Shown here piece after piece: positions 52,438 through 62,671 of a stretch of DNA of 64,000 nucleotides (the first letter of the stretch is position 1; every line of letters starts with the position of its first letter). A program made the translations under genes and the position numbers. The notes under the pieces are model-generated. The model saw nothing but the letters and a program-made list of their open reading frames with translations, was not told where the DNA came from and did not search any database. Origin of the DNA: a marine group bacterium Sva0996 bin134 (GTDB lineage Bacteria; Actinomycetota; Acidimicrobiia; Acidimicrobiales; Bin134); the NCBI GenBank assembly GCA_002239105.1, contig MPNQ01000014.1, positions 1-64,000 on the forward strand, given 5' to 3'.

Positions 52438-53831
52438 TCCCCATTGTCACGCCAACCGAGATGGCAGCCATCGACGCGGCCGCTCCCGAGCCGGTTGAAG
52501 AGCTGATCGAGCGGGCCGGTGCCGCGTTGGCCCGAACCACCTTGGACATGCTGGGGGGAAGCTACGGACGACGGGTGACCGTGTTGGCCGGCAAAGGCAA
52601 CAACGGCGCTGACGGACGGGCGGCGGCTCGGCGTCTGAAACTCCGAGGCGTGCGTGTGGCTGTGATCGACGCCGCCGACGCCCCGGCCTCCTTGCCCGCC
52701 GCCCACTTGGCCATAGACGCGGCCTACGGCACCGGCTTGCGTCGGCCGTATTCCCCACCCGCCATCCCGGCTTTTCTCGATCGCCCCGGCTGCTCGGCGC
52801 CTGTGTTGGCCGCTGATATCCCCTCCGGGGTGGATGGTTTGACCGGGGAGATCCACGGCCAGGCTTGGACAGCCGAGCAAACCGTCACCTTCGGAGCGCT
52901 CAAGCCGGGATTGGTTCTCCATCCCGGCGCACAGCATTGCGGCCAGGTCACGGTGGCCTCCATCGGACTCGACATCTCGGCTGCCCGTACCCACATGGTC
53001 ACCGCCGACGATGTCAGCAGTTGGCTGCCTGTCCGGCCAGCCGAAGCACACAAATGGCAGACTGCCTGCTGGGTTATCGCCGGGTCACCGGGCATGACTG
53101 GAGCCGCCCACTTGGCCGCCACGGCGGCGATGCGAGGCGGATCGGGCTACGTCCGGCTGAGCACCCCCGGCCTCACCCACGATCCGGTAGCGCCCACCGA
53201 AGCCGTTGGCTGCCCGCTGCCCGCCGACAATTGGGGCACGGCGGCCTGTGCCGGCGACCTCTCCCGATTCAAGGCCATGCTGGTGGGACCTGGGCTGAGC
53301 CAACAGGCCAACACCGTCGAGTCGGTCCGCGATCTGATCGCCAAGGTGCAACTGCCCCTGGTGGTCGACGGCGACGGCCTCAGCGCTCTGGGGACAGATG
53401 CGCCTGACGTGCTCATCCACCGCACTGCCCCCACCGTGTTGACTCCCCACGACGGCGAATACCGCGTCCTCACCGGCTCGGCCCCCGAATCCGACCGTTT
53501 CGCCGCCGCCCGCTCGCTGGCCGCTACCACCGGCGCCCACGTATTGCTAAAGGGCCCCACCACCGTGGTGGCAGCCCCAGACGGCGACGCATTGGCCGTT
53601 GCCAACGGCGACGCCCGGCTGGCCACTGCCGGCACCGGCGACGTGCTGGCCGGTCTCATCTGCGGCCTGCTCAGCGCCGAAGTCGAGCCCATGAATGCGG
53701 CCGCGGCCGCAGCCTGGCTACATGGGCAAGCGGCCAACACCCGGCCCGCTGGTGGGATGGCGGCGTCTGATCTACTTCTCGCCCTGCCCAAGGTGTGGGA
53801 GGCCGCCGCTCAGCAAGAGGCGACTCCATGA
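52434..53831 (+). CDS. nnrD: Bifunctional NAD(P)H-hydrate epimerase / ADP-dependent dehydratase
   Basis: A 465-residue metabolite-repair enzyme for damaged NAD(P)H. The N-terminal YjeF-like epimerase half (~1-200) has TPTEMAAIDAAAPEPVEELI and AGKGNNGADGRAAARRL; the C-terminal ribokinase-like half has PGMTGAAHLAATAAMRGGSG, VVDGDGLSAL, TVLTPHDGEYRVLTG and NGDARLATAGTGDVLAGLI. The N-half is short, with a reduced middle, but motifs are present. ATGA overlaps tie it to the GlmS-like gene and to alr. Confidence 0.93.
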   Translation: MIPIVTPTEMAAIDAAAPEPVEELIERAGAALARTTLDMLGGSYGRRVTVLAGKGNNGADGRAAARRLKLRGVRVAVIDAADAPASLPAAHLAIDAAYGTGLRRPYSPPAIPAFLDRPGCSAPVLAADIPSGVDGLTGEIHGQAWTAEQTVTFGALKPGLVLHPGAQHCGQVTVASIGLDISAARTHMVTADDVSSWLPVRPAEAHKWQTACWVIAGSPGMTGAAHLAATAAMRGGSGYVRLSTPGLTHDPVAPTEAVGCPLPADNWGTAACAGDLSRFKAMLVGPGLSQQANTVESVRDLIAKVQLPLVVDGDGLSALGTDAPDVLIHRTAPTVLTPHDGEYRVLTGSAPESDRFAAARSLAATTGAHVLLKGPTTVVAAPDGDALAVANGDARLATAGTGDVLAGLICGLLSAEVEPMNAAAAAAWLHGQAANTRPAGGMAASDLLLALPKVWEAAAQQEATP

Positions 53832-54937
53832 GACCTACTTGGGCCGACATCAGCCTGGAGGCCATCGCCCACAACGCCAGGCTGTTGGCCGAACTGGTCC
53901 ACCCGGCCGAGCTGTGCGCAGTGGTCAAGGCCGACGCCTACGGGCACGGCATGATCCCGGTAGCGCGAACCGTCGTGGAAGCGGGCGCCTCCACGCTGGC
54001 GGTGGCTCTGGTGGACGAGGGCCGCCAGCTTCGTGAGGACGGTATCGAAGTCCCCATCTTGTTGTTGTCAGAGCCCCGCCCCTACGAGTTTGCCGAAGTG
54101 GTAGAGCATCGGCTCATCCCCACGGTGTACCAAGGCGAGGGCTTGGCTGCGGCCGCAGCCGCCGCAGCAGCTGCCAACGAGCGGCTGCCCGTCCATCTCA
54201 TGGTCGACACCGGCATGTCCCGGGTCGGTGCCCCGCCTGCTCAGGTGTTGATGCTGGCCGACGCCATCGCCGAGCGCGACACGCTGGAACTGGCCGGCGT
54301 GTGGACCCACTGCGCGGTTGCCGATGAGGCCGAGAATCCATTTACCGCTTACCAGATCGAGCAGTTCAACCATTTGCTGTCCCGACTGCGACTTGCCGGC
54401 CACCAGAACTTCTGCCGCCACCTGGCCAACTCGGCCGTGTCCATGGCCCAACCAGCCGGTCGCTTCGACATGGTGCGCTGTGGAATCGCCCTCTACGGCA
54501 TCCCCCCGTCCCCGGCAATGGACGGCTGCCTACCGCTTCAGCCCGCCATGACCGTTCGCACCGAAGTAGCCATGGTCAAGACCATTGCCGCTGGCACGCC
54601 CGTGTCCTACGGCCACCACTACACCGCGCCCGGCGACACGCAGCTGGCCACCATTCCCATCGGCTACGCCGACGGCTGGACTCGGCGCCTCGGCCTAAAC
54701 GGAGGCGAGGTGCTGATCGGGGGTCGGCGACGCCCCATCGCCGGAGTCGTGACCATGGACCAGACAATGGTGGACTGCGGCGTCGGCCACCCGGTGTCGT
54801 CCGGCGATGAGGTCATCCTGTTGGGCCGCCAAGGCGATGAGGAGATAACCGCCACCGAGATTGCCGAGCGCCTCGACACCATCGCCTACGAAATCGTCTG
54901 CCAATTCGGCCCCCGCGTCCCCCTGCGTTTTAGCTAA
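53828..54937 (+). CDS. alr: Alanine racemase
   Basis: A 369-residue PLP enzyme making D-alanine for peptidoglycan. The PLP lysine is Lys34 in AVVKADAYGHG. The barrel continues through HLMVDTGMSRVG, VWTHCAVADE and FDMVRCGIALYGI; the second-domain tyrosine region is VSYGHHYTAPGD and IPIGYADGW. The ATG at 53828 overlaps the nnrD stop and starts the fold; an open frame upstream from 53795 is inside nnrD. Standard length. Confidence 0.95.
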   Translation: MRPTWADISLEAIAHNARLLAELVHPAELCAVVKADAYGHGMIPVARTVVEAGASTLAVALVDEGRQLREDGIEVPILLLSEPRPYEFAEVVEHRLIPTVYQGEGLAAAAAAAAAANERLPVHLMVDTGMSRVGAPPAQVLMLADAIAERDTLELAGVWTHCAVADEAENPFTAYQIEQFNHLLSRLRLAGHQNFCRHLANSAVSMAQPAGRFDMVRCGIALYGIPPSPAMDGCLPLQPAMTVRTEVAMVKTIAAGTPVSYGHHYTAPGDTQLATIPIGYADGWTRRLGLNGGEVLIGGRRRPIAGVVTMDQTMVDCGVGHPVSSGDEVILLGRQGDEEITATEIAERLDTIAYEIVCQFGPRVPLRFS

Positions 54938-54976
54938 ACAGCAGGTCCCGCCGCCACTCCACCGGATAAGAGCGAA

Positions 54977-55840
54977 CTAGCGAGACGGCGGTATGGCGTT
55001 GGGCAACCCCACGGTGTACTCGGGGTTGGTGTCGTTCATTATCGACTCGGTGCGGGCCGCGATCCTCTCTTTGAAGTCGGGGTGCGGGAAGATCCAGAAC
55101 TTCTCGTCGCGCACCGCGTCGAACACCAGCTCCGGGATCTCCGCCGGGTCGGTGCCCTCGTCGATGGCGTCGATCAGGGCTCGGTGGAAGGCAGCCGCCT
55201 CAGCGTCGGCCGACATGGGGCCGCAGGTGTCGTCATAGGTGTCGGGGCGGTTGCGCTCGGCCCGGAAGATGCCGGTGGCCACCGGACCGGGGCACAGACA
55301 CGACACCCCGATGGGTGCGTCGATGATGTCGAGCTCCCGATGGAGCGACTCGGCAATGGCCACCGCCCCGTACTTCGAGGTGGAGTAGGGGCCCAGCAGC
55401 CCCCCAGCGGTGAGCCCGCCCACCGAAGCGGTAATGACTACGTGGCCGTCTTCGCCCTTGTCCAGCATCCGGGGAATGAAGCTGCGCACCCCGTGGATCA
55501 CCCCCCACAGGTTCACATCCAGCACCCAGCGCCAGTCGTCCACGGTGTTCTCCCAGGTGAACCCGCCAGTGAGCACTCCGGCGTTGAGGTGTACCAGGTG
55601 GATGCCGCCGAACCGCTCCAACGCCGCGTTGGCCAGAGCCTCGTTGGCGTCGGGGCTGGTCACGTCGGTCAGCATGAGCTGGGCGTTCTCCAAGCCGCCC
55701 ACCGTCTCGGCCAACCCGGCCTCGTCGATGTCGCCGGCCAAAACGTGCATTCCTTCAGAAGCGGCCTTGCGCACCATGGCCCGTCCCATGCCGCTGCCTG
55801 CCCCGGTGATCACCGCCACCTTCCCAGCCAAGTCCTTCAT
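54977..55840 (-). CDS. Short-chain dehydrogenase/reductase (SDR family)
   Basis: A 287-residue NAD(P)-dependent oxidoreductase of the classical SDR type. Cofactor loop ITGAGSGMGRAM, HLNAGVL (NAG motif), catalytic Ser in VITASVGG, and YSTSKYG (YxxxK). The substrate is unknown. The ATG at 55840 has AAGGGGG 5 nt upstream and starts the Rossmann fold; a TTG at 55867 adds nine residues. It faces alr with no clear terminator between. Confidence 0.88.
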   Translation of the reverse strand: MKDLAGKVAVITGAGSGMGRAMVRKAASEGMHVLAGDIDEAGLAETVGGLENAQLMLTDVTSPDANEALANAALERFGGIHLVHLNAGVLTGGFTWENTVDDWRWVLDVNLWGVIHGVRSFIPRMLDKGEDGHVVITASVGGLTAGGLLGPYSTSKYGAVAIAESLHRELDIIDAPIGVSCLCPGPVATGIFRAERNRPDTYDDTCGPMSADAEAAAFHRALIDAIDEGTDPAEIPELVFDAVRDEKFWIFPHPDFKERIAARTESIMNDTNPEYTVGLPNAIPPSR

Positions 55841-55922
55841 GCCAGCCCCCTTCGTGGTCGAATCCAAGCACCGCCATAATGGCCCATCAAGATATTCCCC
55901 GTCCCATTTTCCTCGAACGCCA

Positions 55923-56807
55923 TCAATGTCGGCCCACTGTCCGGATGGCTGTCTCCACCGCCGCTGCGGCCATTAGCCGAACAAGTCCGAAATCAGCCTC
56001 CACTTGGCCGGTCGCTCCCACCACCAGTGCGTCTCCGTCGCCATCGGTGTGCGCCGGCAGCAGCGCTCGGGCCATGCCGCTGTGGCCGCTGCGGGCCACC
56101 CGATAGCAGCCCACCTTGTCAAGCGCCGCGTTGGTGGCGAGGACCCCGATGGTTGTGTTGGTGGGGGTCAGGGGATCTTCCTCAGCAGCAAAGGGGTCGG
56201 CCGGCCGATGCTCGTAGGTGCCGCCCACCAGCGCGTCCACCACGGCTCCGTCGTTGATCGCCCCCGAGGCGTTCACCGCCACCAGTGCGCCCACCAGCAC
56301 ATCGCCCACTTGGAGCAGCGCTCCACCCAGCCCCCCCGGCTTACGGTGTTCCGCACCTCGCCACTTGTTCATGGTGGCCCCGGTACCGGCCCCTACCCGT
56401 CCCCGAGGGGGGTGCCCCTCTTGAGCAGCTTGGGCGGCGGCGTAGCCGGCATCGGGTTCGGGACGCACCGAGCCGTCGCCCTCGGCCAGGTCGTACAGCG
56501 ACAACCCCACCACGATGGGCACCCGGCCGGCCTTGGTCTCAAACCCCCGACCTCGCTCCTCGCACCACCGCATCACCCCGTCGGCCGCAGCCAACCCAAA
56601 CGCCGAGCCTCCCGACAGCACCACCGCATCCACTTGGGCCACCGTCCGCTCCGGCGCCAGCAAGGCGAAATCCCGAGTGGCGGGCGCTCCCCCCCGTATC
56701 TCTCCTGAAGCCGTGGTCCCCTCGGGAAACACCACCACCGTGCACCCCGTGAGGGCCGCCTCATCGGTCCAGTGCCCCACCGACACACCTTCGCCAACTC
56801 CCAACAT
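55923..56807 (-). CDS. P1 family peptidase (DmpA/oligomer hydrolase-like)
   Basis: A 294-residue N-terminal-nucleophile-type hydrolase. Family sequence: VGHWTDEAALTGCTVVVFPE, SGEIRGGAPATRDFALL, VLSGGSAFGLAAADGVMRWC, GAGTGATMNKWRG, and PTNTTIGVLATNA, where self-cleavage before Thr is expected to create the catalytic residue. Members cleave beta-peptides, D-aminopeptides or nylon oligomers; the natural substrate is unknown. The ATG at 56807 starts the family sequence and has TACGGT 8 nt upstream; the longer open frame to 57233 is antisense to the uracil-DNA glycosylase. Confidence 0.88.
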   Translation of the reverse strand: MLGVGEGVSVGHWTDEAALTGCTVVVFPEGTTASGEIRGGAPATRDFALLAPERTVAQVDAVVLSGGSAFGLAAADGVMRWCEERGRGFETKAGRVPIVVGLSLYDLAEGDGSVRPEPDAGYAAAQAAQEGHPPRGRVGAGTGATMNKWRGAEHRKPGGLGGALLQVGDVLVGALVAVNASGAINDGAVVDALVGGTYEHRPADPFAAEEDPLTPTNTTIGVLATNAALDKVGCYRVARSGHSGMARALLPAHTDGDGDALVVGATGQVEADFGLVRLMAAAAVETAIRTVGRH

Positions 56808-56815
56808 CACCGCCG

Positions 56816-56821
56816 ACCGTA
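56816..56821 (-). promoter_or_regulatory. Possible leaderless -10 box of the P1 peptidase gene
   Basis: TACGGT on the minus strand, 8 nt before the ATG at 56807, in the 99-nt gap between two divergent genes. Confidence 0.35.
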
Positions 56822-56878
56822 CCGCACCCCCACCCTGCCGTCCTATAGAACCCGGAGCGCGATTCGAGCATGTCTCAA

Positions 56879-56900
56879 CGCCCCAAAAGGGGCGTAATCT
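56879..56900 (+). promoter_or_regulatory. Leaderless promoter with palindrome before the uracil-DNA glycosylase gene
   Basis: TAATCT (56895-56900) lies exactly 6 nt before the ATG at 56907. Abutting it upstream is an inverted repeat, CGCCCC-AAAA-GGGGCG (56879-56894), filling the -35/-10 spacer. It could be a repressor site. Confidence 0.5.
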
Positions 56901-56906
56901 TGGCTT

Positions 56907-57479
56907 ATGACGTTGACGTTGGGGGCGGTTGCCGCTGAAGCGGCGGGCTGCACCAACTGCGGGCTGGCCCAGGGCCGGACGCAGGTGGTGTTCGGGATGG
57001 GCAATCCTGACGCCGATCTGATGTTCGTCGGCGAGGGGCCCGGTGCCGAAGAGGACAAGCAGGGCCTTCCCTTCGTGGGCCGCTCGGGCAAGCTCCTCGA
57101 TCGGCTGGTGGCCGAGGAGATGGGGCTCACCCGCGATCTGTGCTACATCGCCAACGTGGTCAAGTGCCGCCCTCCCGACAATCGAGACCCCAAACCCGAC
57201 GAGATCGCCGCCTGCCGCCCGTGGTTGGAGCAACAGGTCGAACTCATCGCCCCAAAGGTGATCATCACTCTGGGCAACTTCTCCTCCAAACTGCTACTGG
57301 ACACCACAACTGGGATCACCAAGTTGCGAGGCCAGAGCTATCCGATGGGCGACATGATCACAACCAGCGCGGTGGTCATCCCCACCTACCATCCGGCGGC
57401 CATTCTGCGAGGCGGCGGCCTCCAAGAGGCCCAGATGCGCTCCGATTTGGTCCGAGCCCGTATAGCGATGAGCAGATGA
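56907..57479 (+). CDS. Uracil-DNA glycosylase, family 4 (iron-sulfur type)
   Basis: A 190-residue glycosylase that removes uracil from DNA. It has the [4Fe-4S] cysteines ([33 protein letters not shown]), motif [21 protein letters not shown] and motif [11 protein letters not shown]. Length fits the Thermus/Thermotoga-type family. The ATG has no ribosome binding site, matching a leaderless transcript. It may be the first gene of the tsaE-tsaB-rimI-tsaD unit downstream. Confidence 0.93.
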   Translation: MTLTLGAVAAEAAGCTNCGLAQGRTQVVFGMGNPDADLMFVGEGPGAEEDKQGLPFVGRSGKLLDRLVAEEMGLTRDLCYIANVVKCRPPDNRDPKPDEIAACRPWLEQQVELIAPKVIITLGNFSSKLLLDTTTGITKLRGQSYPMGDMITTSAVVIPTYHPAAILRGGGLQEAQMRSDLVRARIAMSR

Positions 57480-57516
57480 TTCCCATCCGCCCGCCCGAAT
57501 GCGCCCAGACGTCCCA

Positions 57517-58020
57517 ATGATCCGAGCTCGCAGTCGCTCGCCGGAGGACACCCGAAAACTGGCCGCCTGCTTGGCCGAGTTAGCCCAACCCGGCGACTTG
57601 CTGCTGCTGGTGGGCGACTTGGGGGCGGGGAAAACCACCTTTACCCAGGGGTTCGCTGCCGGCCTGGACATCCATGAGCCAGTCACCAGCCCCACCTTCA
57701 CCTTGGCCCGCGAGTACCACGGGCGGCTGTTGCTTCATCACCTCGACGTCTTCCGGCTCGAACAGGTCTCCGAAGTGCTCGACTTGGGCCTGCCCGAACT
57801 GCTCGACAGCGACGGGGTCACCCTCATCGAATGGGGCGACGCCATCCGCCAGGCCCTGCCCAACGACTACCTCGAAGTGGCACTGACCTTCGTCGACGGC
57901 CCAATCAACTCCCCTGACGAGCGGGTGGTGGTGCTGTCTCCCGTAGGACCTCGCTGGCAAGCCCGGTCTGACGCCCTGGCTGCCGCGATTCGCCAGTGGA
58001 TCGGGGAGCCCCCGTGTTGA
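57517..58020 (+). CDS. tsaE: tRNA threonylcarbamoyladenosine synthesis ATPase TsaE
   Basis: A 167-residue P-loop ATPase that supports TsaB-TsaD in making t6A37 on ANN-decoding tRNAs. Walker A GDLGAGKTTFTQGF, then SPTFTLAREYHGRLLLHHLD and LIEWGDAIRQALP. The ATG at 57517 is chosen as it starts the fold; an ATG at 57499 adds six residues. It overlaps tsaB. Confidence 0.93.
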   Translation: MIRARSRSPEDTRKLAACLAELAQPGDLLLLVGDLGAGKTTFTQGFAAGLDIHEPVTSPTFTLAREYHGRLLLHHLDVFRLEQVSEVLDLGLPELLDSDGVTLIEWGDAIRQALPNDYLEVALTFVDGPINSPDERVVVLSPVGPRWQARSDALAAAIRQWIGEPPC

Positions 58021-58703
58021 TTCTGGGCATCGAATCGGCCACCCAGCAGGTGGGATGCGCCCTCGGTGGGCACGAGGGGGTGCTGGCTTCGGCTCACAGC
58101 GCCCGGGGTCGCCGCCACGCGGAGAACATCGCCCCCCAAATACAGTTCGTGACCCGCCAGGCCCGGGTCGAGCTCCAGGATGTGGGATGTGTGGCCGTGG
58201 ATCTCGGACCAGGCCTGTACACCGGGCTGCGAGTGGGCATCTCCAGCGCCATGGCCATGGCCTACGCCCTAGGCGTACCGATGATCGGAGTCTCCAGCCT
58301 CGACCTTCTGGCCTTTGCCGTGCGCCACACCAACCGTTTGATCGTGGCCGCTATCGACGCCCGACGCAGTGAGCTGTTCTACGCCTTCTACCGCCAGGTC
58401 CCCGGTGGGGTCCAAAGGGTGTCTGAGGCCCAGGTGGGCACTCCCGACGATCTGGCCTCCGAGCTGCTGGCCACTAGCGAAGAAGTGCTGCTGGTGGGCG
58501 ATGGAGCCCGCCGCTACTCGGAGGTGTTCGACGGACTCCAGAAAACCGACATAGCCGAACAGGGTTTGGCCCACCCCTCGGCCGCCTCGCTAGTTCAACT
58601 GGCCCATGCTCGGGCCCTGCGCGAGGAGTTCGTCAAGCCGTGGGAGTTGAAGCCGATATACCTTCGGGTTCCCGACGCCGACATCAACTGGAACACCCGA
58701 TGA
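58014..58703 (+). CDS. tsaB: tRNA threonylcarbamoyladenosine synthesis protein TsaB
   Basis: A 229-residue ASKHA-fold partner of TsaD. VLILGIESATQQVGCALGG, AVDLGPGLYTGLRVGISSAM and IDARRSELFYAFYR are characteristic. The GTG at 58014 is inside the end of tsaE, with GGGGAG upstream. Its stop (58701-58703) overlaps an ATG (ATGA) that opens the first of two mini-ORFs before rimI. Confidence 0.94.
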   Translation: MLILGIESATQQVGCALGGHEGVLASAHSARGRRHAENIAPQIQFVTRQARVELQDVGCVAVDLGPGLYTGLRVGISSAMAMAYALGVPMIGVSSLDLLAFAVRHTNRLIVAAIDARRSELFYAFYRQVPGGVQRVSEAQVGTPDDLASELLATSEEVLLVGDGARRYSEVFDGLQKTDIAEQGLAHPSAASLVQLAHARALREEFVKPWELKPIYLRVPDADINWNTR

Positions 58704-58738
58704 TCGTTCCCATGACCTCAGGACCCTTGATCCGATGA
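58700..58738 (+). CDS. Mini-ORF 1 (12 codons) in the rimI leader
   Basis: Starts in the ATGA that contains the tsaB stop and encodes MIVPMTSGPLIR. Its own stop overlaps the next ATG. It is probably not a functional peptide but a translation relay created by the tandem duplication. Confidence 0.4.
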   Translation: MIVPMTSGPLIR

Positions 58739-58773
58739 TCGTTCCTATGACCTCAGGACCTTTGATCCGATGA
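58735..58773 (+). CDS. Mini-ORF 2 (12 codons) in the rimI leader
   Basis: A second copy of the same 12-codon ORF, again encoding MIVPMTSGPLIR. It starts in the stop of mini-ORF 1 and ends in an ATGA that provides the rimI start. Confidence 0.4.
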   Translation: MIVPMTSGPLIR

Positions 58774-59264
58774 TCGTTCCCATGACCCCTGATCATCTGC
58801 CTGAAGTCATGGCCATCGACGCCCAGTGCTATCCGGTTCCCTGGTCACGGGAAGTCTACGAGTCGGAATTGGCCCGCACCGATGAGCGGCTCTACGTGAT
58901 CGCTCATCAAAACCGGCTAGTCGGCCACGCCGGAGTGGCCTTCGAAGAAGACGCAGCCCACATCACCACCGTGACGGTGACCCCCGATTGCCGGGGTCAG
59001 GGCATTGGCGCCCGGCTGCTCTTGGCTCTCGCCTTGGCCGCCCGCCGCCGCAACACCAGCCTGGCCCTTGAAGTAGCCGCCGACAACCCCGCCGCTCAAT
59101 CCCTTTATCGGCGCTTCGGGCTGGCCCCGGTGGGCATTCACCGGGGTTACTACTCCGACATGGGGCTCTCCCCGGATGCCGTCGTGATGCGGGCTGACAA
59201 CATCCAGCACCCCGACTATGCCAACCGCCTGGTCAAAATCGCGGTAGAACTGGACTGCGCATGA
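58770..59264 (+). CDS. rimI: Ribosomal-protein-alanine N-acetyltransferase RimI-like
   Basis: A 164-residue GNAT enzyme, by family the acetyltransferase of S18 and possibly other N-termini. MTPDHLPEVMAIDAQCYPVP and WSREVYESELARTDERLYVI fit RimI; the acetyl-CoA loop is VTPDCRGQGIGARLL, then LEVAADNPAAQSLYRRFGL and RRGYY-like HRGYYSD. The start ATG at 58770 lies in the third copy of the repeat; an internal ATG at 58782 is possible. It overlaps tsaD by ATGA, the common actinobacterial order. Confidence 0.92.
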   Translation: MIVPMTPDHLPEVMAIDAQCYPVPWSREVYESELARTDERLYVIAHQNRLVGHAGVAFEEDAAHITTVTVTPDCRGQGIGARLLLALALAARRRNTSLALEVAADNPAAQSLYRRFGLAPVGIHRGYYSDMGLSPDAVVMRADNIQHPDYANRLVKIAVELDCA

Positions 59265-60292
59265 CCGTCCTGGATTATCCCGAAGAAGCTCCCGCCATCG
59301 TATTGGGCATCGAGACCTCTTGCGACGAGACCGCCGCCGCCGTCGTGTCCGGCCCTTCCGACGTGCTGTCTTCGGTGATCAGCAGCCAGGTTGACCTGCA
59401 CGCCCGCTATGGCGGGGTGGTCCCGGAGATCGCCAGTCGGGCCCATGTGGAACTGCTCACCCCGGTGGTGGCCCAAGCGGTGATCGAGGCCGGACTCAGC
59501 GACCACGAGGTGGAGGCGGTGGCCGCCACCGCGGGTCCCGGCCTCATCGGCTCCCTGTTGGTGGGGGTCAGCGCGGCCAAGTCCTTGGCCTTGGCCTGGG
59601 ATGTCCCGTTCGTAGCGGTGAACCACCTGGAGGCCCATCTGTACTCCTCCTTCCTGGAGGAGCCCGACTTGGAGCTGCCGGTTGTGGTGTTGCTGGTGTC
59701 CGGCGGCCACACCCTGTTGGTGCTGATGGAGGCTTTCGGCCGATACCGGCTTATCGGCCAGACTCTGGACGACGCCGCTGGCGAGGCCTTCGACAAGGTG
59801 GCCCGCTTCATGGACTTGGGCTACCCCGGCGGGCCAGTCATCGACCGGCTGGCCATGGACGGCGATCCCGAGGCGGTGACCTTCCCCCGCCCCATGTACG
59901 ACGACGGTTATAACTTCTCCTTCAGCGGCCTCAAGACCGCGGTGGTCAACCATGTGCGAACCCACGAAGACCTTGTCGTGGCCGACATCGCCGCGTCATT
60001 CCAGGAAGCGGTGGTCGACGTGCTGGTGTACAAAGCCAGCAAGGCCGCCGAGGAATTCGGGGCCAAGGGCCTGTGTTTGGCCGGCGGGGTGGCGGCCAAC
60101 TCCTCCCTGCGGGAGCGCTTGCTAGACGCCTGCGTGGCCGCCGGAATCAGCGGATTTCTGCCCAGCCGCTCCATGTGTACCGACAACGCGGCCATGGTGG
60201 CCGCCGCCGGGTGGCAGCGGCTCCAACTCGACGGCCCCTCGCCGTTGGACACCGGCGCCGACCCCAACCTAGCCCTGCCCTTTATCTCGTAG
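59261..60292 (+). CDS. tsaD: tRNA N6-adenosine threonylcarbamoyltransferase TsaD
   Basis: A 343-residue catalytic subunit that transfers the threonylcarbamoyl group to A37 of t[20 protein letters not shown] at the start, metal-binding His residues in [34 protein letters not shown] and [19 protein letters not shown]. Length is standard. Coupled to rimI. Confidence 0.97.
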   Translation: MTVLDYPEEAPAIVLGIETSCDETAAAVVSGPSDVLSSVISSQVDLHARYGGVVPEIASRAHVELLTPVVAQAVIEAGLSDHEVEAVAATAGPGLIGSLLVGVSAAKSLALAWDVPFVAVNHLEAHLYSSFLEEPDLELPVVVLLVSGGHTLLVLMEAFGRYRLIGQTLDDAAGEAFDKVARFMDLGYPGGPVIDRLAMDGDPEAVTFPRPMYDDGYNFSFSGLKTAVVNHVRTHEDLVVADIAASFQEAVVDVLVYKASKAAEEFGAKGLCLAGGVAANSSLRERLLDACVAAGISGFLPSRSMCTDNAAMVAAAGWQRLQLDGPSPLDTGADPNLALPFIS

Positions 60293-60299
60293 TCCTGAG

Positions 60300-60329
60300 T
60301 TGGCCTCAAGGCGGCTCAACCCCTACTCT
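60300..60329 (+). promoter_or_regulatory. Promoter of groES-groEL
   Basis: TTGGCC (60300-60305), 18-nt spacer, TACTCT (60324-60329). The -10 touches the first base of the CIRCE operator, and transcription would start inside it. Confidence 0.5.
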
Positions 60330-60355
60330 TAGCACTCGCCTATTGAGAGTGCTAA
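60329..60355 (+). promoter_or_regulatory. CIRCE operator (HrcA binding site)
   Basis: TTAGCACTC-N9-GAGTGCTAA, a perfect match to the CIRCE consensus, 32 nt before groES. HrcA bound here represses groES-groEL until heat or misfolded protein titrates GroEL. The hrcA gene is not in this window. Confidence 0.95.
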
Positions 60356-60387
60356 CGCTCAAGTCAACCGAATATTTGGAGGCCAAG

Positions 60388-62339
<1,952 letters not shown>

Positions 62340-62375
62340 CCACCCGGCAAACATCAACCACCCAAAGAACTGAGC

Positions 62376-62414
62376 CTGGGGGCCACCATCGCTGCGGAGC
62401 GGGGTGGCCCCCAG
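62376..62414 (+). terminator. Terminator after groEL
   Basis: CTGGGGGCCACC (62376-62387) pairs perfectly with GGTGGCCCCCAG (62403-62414), a 12-bp GC-rich stem with a 15-nt loop, followed by TTCATTTC. Confidence 0.75.
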
Positions 62415-62671
62415 TTCATTTCAGCGCTTGTCGTAGGTGTGGGCACCTCGGTGCCCGAGAGGGCGGTTGCATCTTTGCCGTGTCCGCCGTCCAACGTGAG
62501 GGCATCTGGTGGGCCACCGCCCTGCGGGGAACTCTGGACTAGCGCCGACGGCAGGCGGATCGACTGCTCAAACGGCTTCGGCTATGGGAGCGGCGGCACT
62601 CGGAGCCGCCAGAATCATCCGTTTCGGAATCGTCTATGGAGTTGGTTTCTGAATGGGAACAAAATGTCTGG
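62415..62671 (+). other. Intergenic stretch without a supported gene
   Basis: Together with the terminator this makes a gap of 332 nt after groEL. The only structure seen is a tight inverted repeat, GGGCACC-TC-GGTGCCC (62441-62456). Short open frames here lack ribosome binding sites and family-like sequence. Confidence 0.5.

Larger units (their letters stand above)
58699..58788 (+). repeat. Three tandem copies of a 35-bp unit carrying the rimI start
   Basis: The unit beginning CGATGATCGTTCCCATGACC occurs at 58699, 58734 and 58769. Copies 1 and 2 are 35 nt and nearly identical (two differences); copy 3 runs into the rimI coding sequence after ~20 nt. Each copy has an ATGA stop-start junction. 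Confidence 0.9.

Noticed and set aside
56808..57233. Upstream extension of the P1 peptidase frame
   Set aside because: Antisense to the uracil-DNA glycosylase; conserved sequence begins at the ATG 56807, which has its own -10 box.
58699..58790. CRISPR-like array
   Set aside because: Three direct 35-bp copies are contiguous without spacers and contain a gene start, so this is a tandem duplication.
58590..58796. Minus-strand 68-codon ORF over the tsaB-rimI repeat
   Set aside because: Its repeated amino acids only reflect the 35-bp DNA repeat read in reverse.
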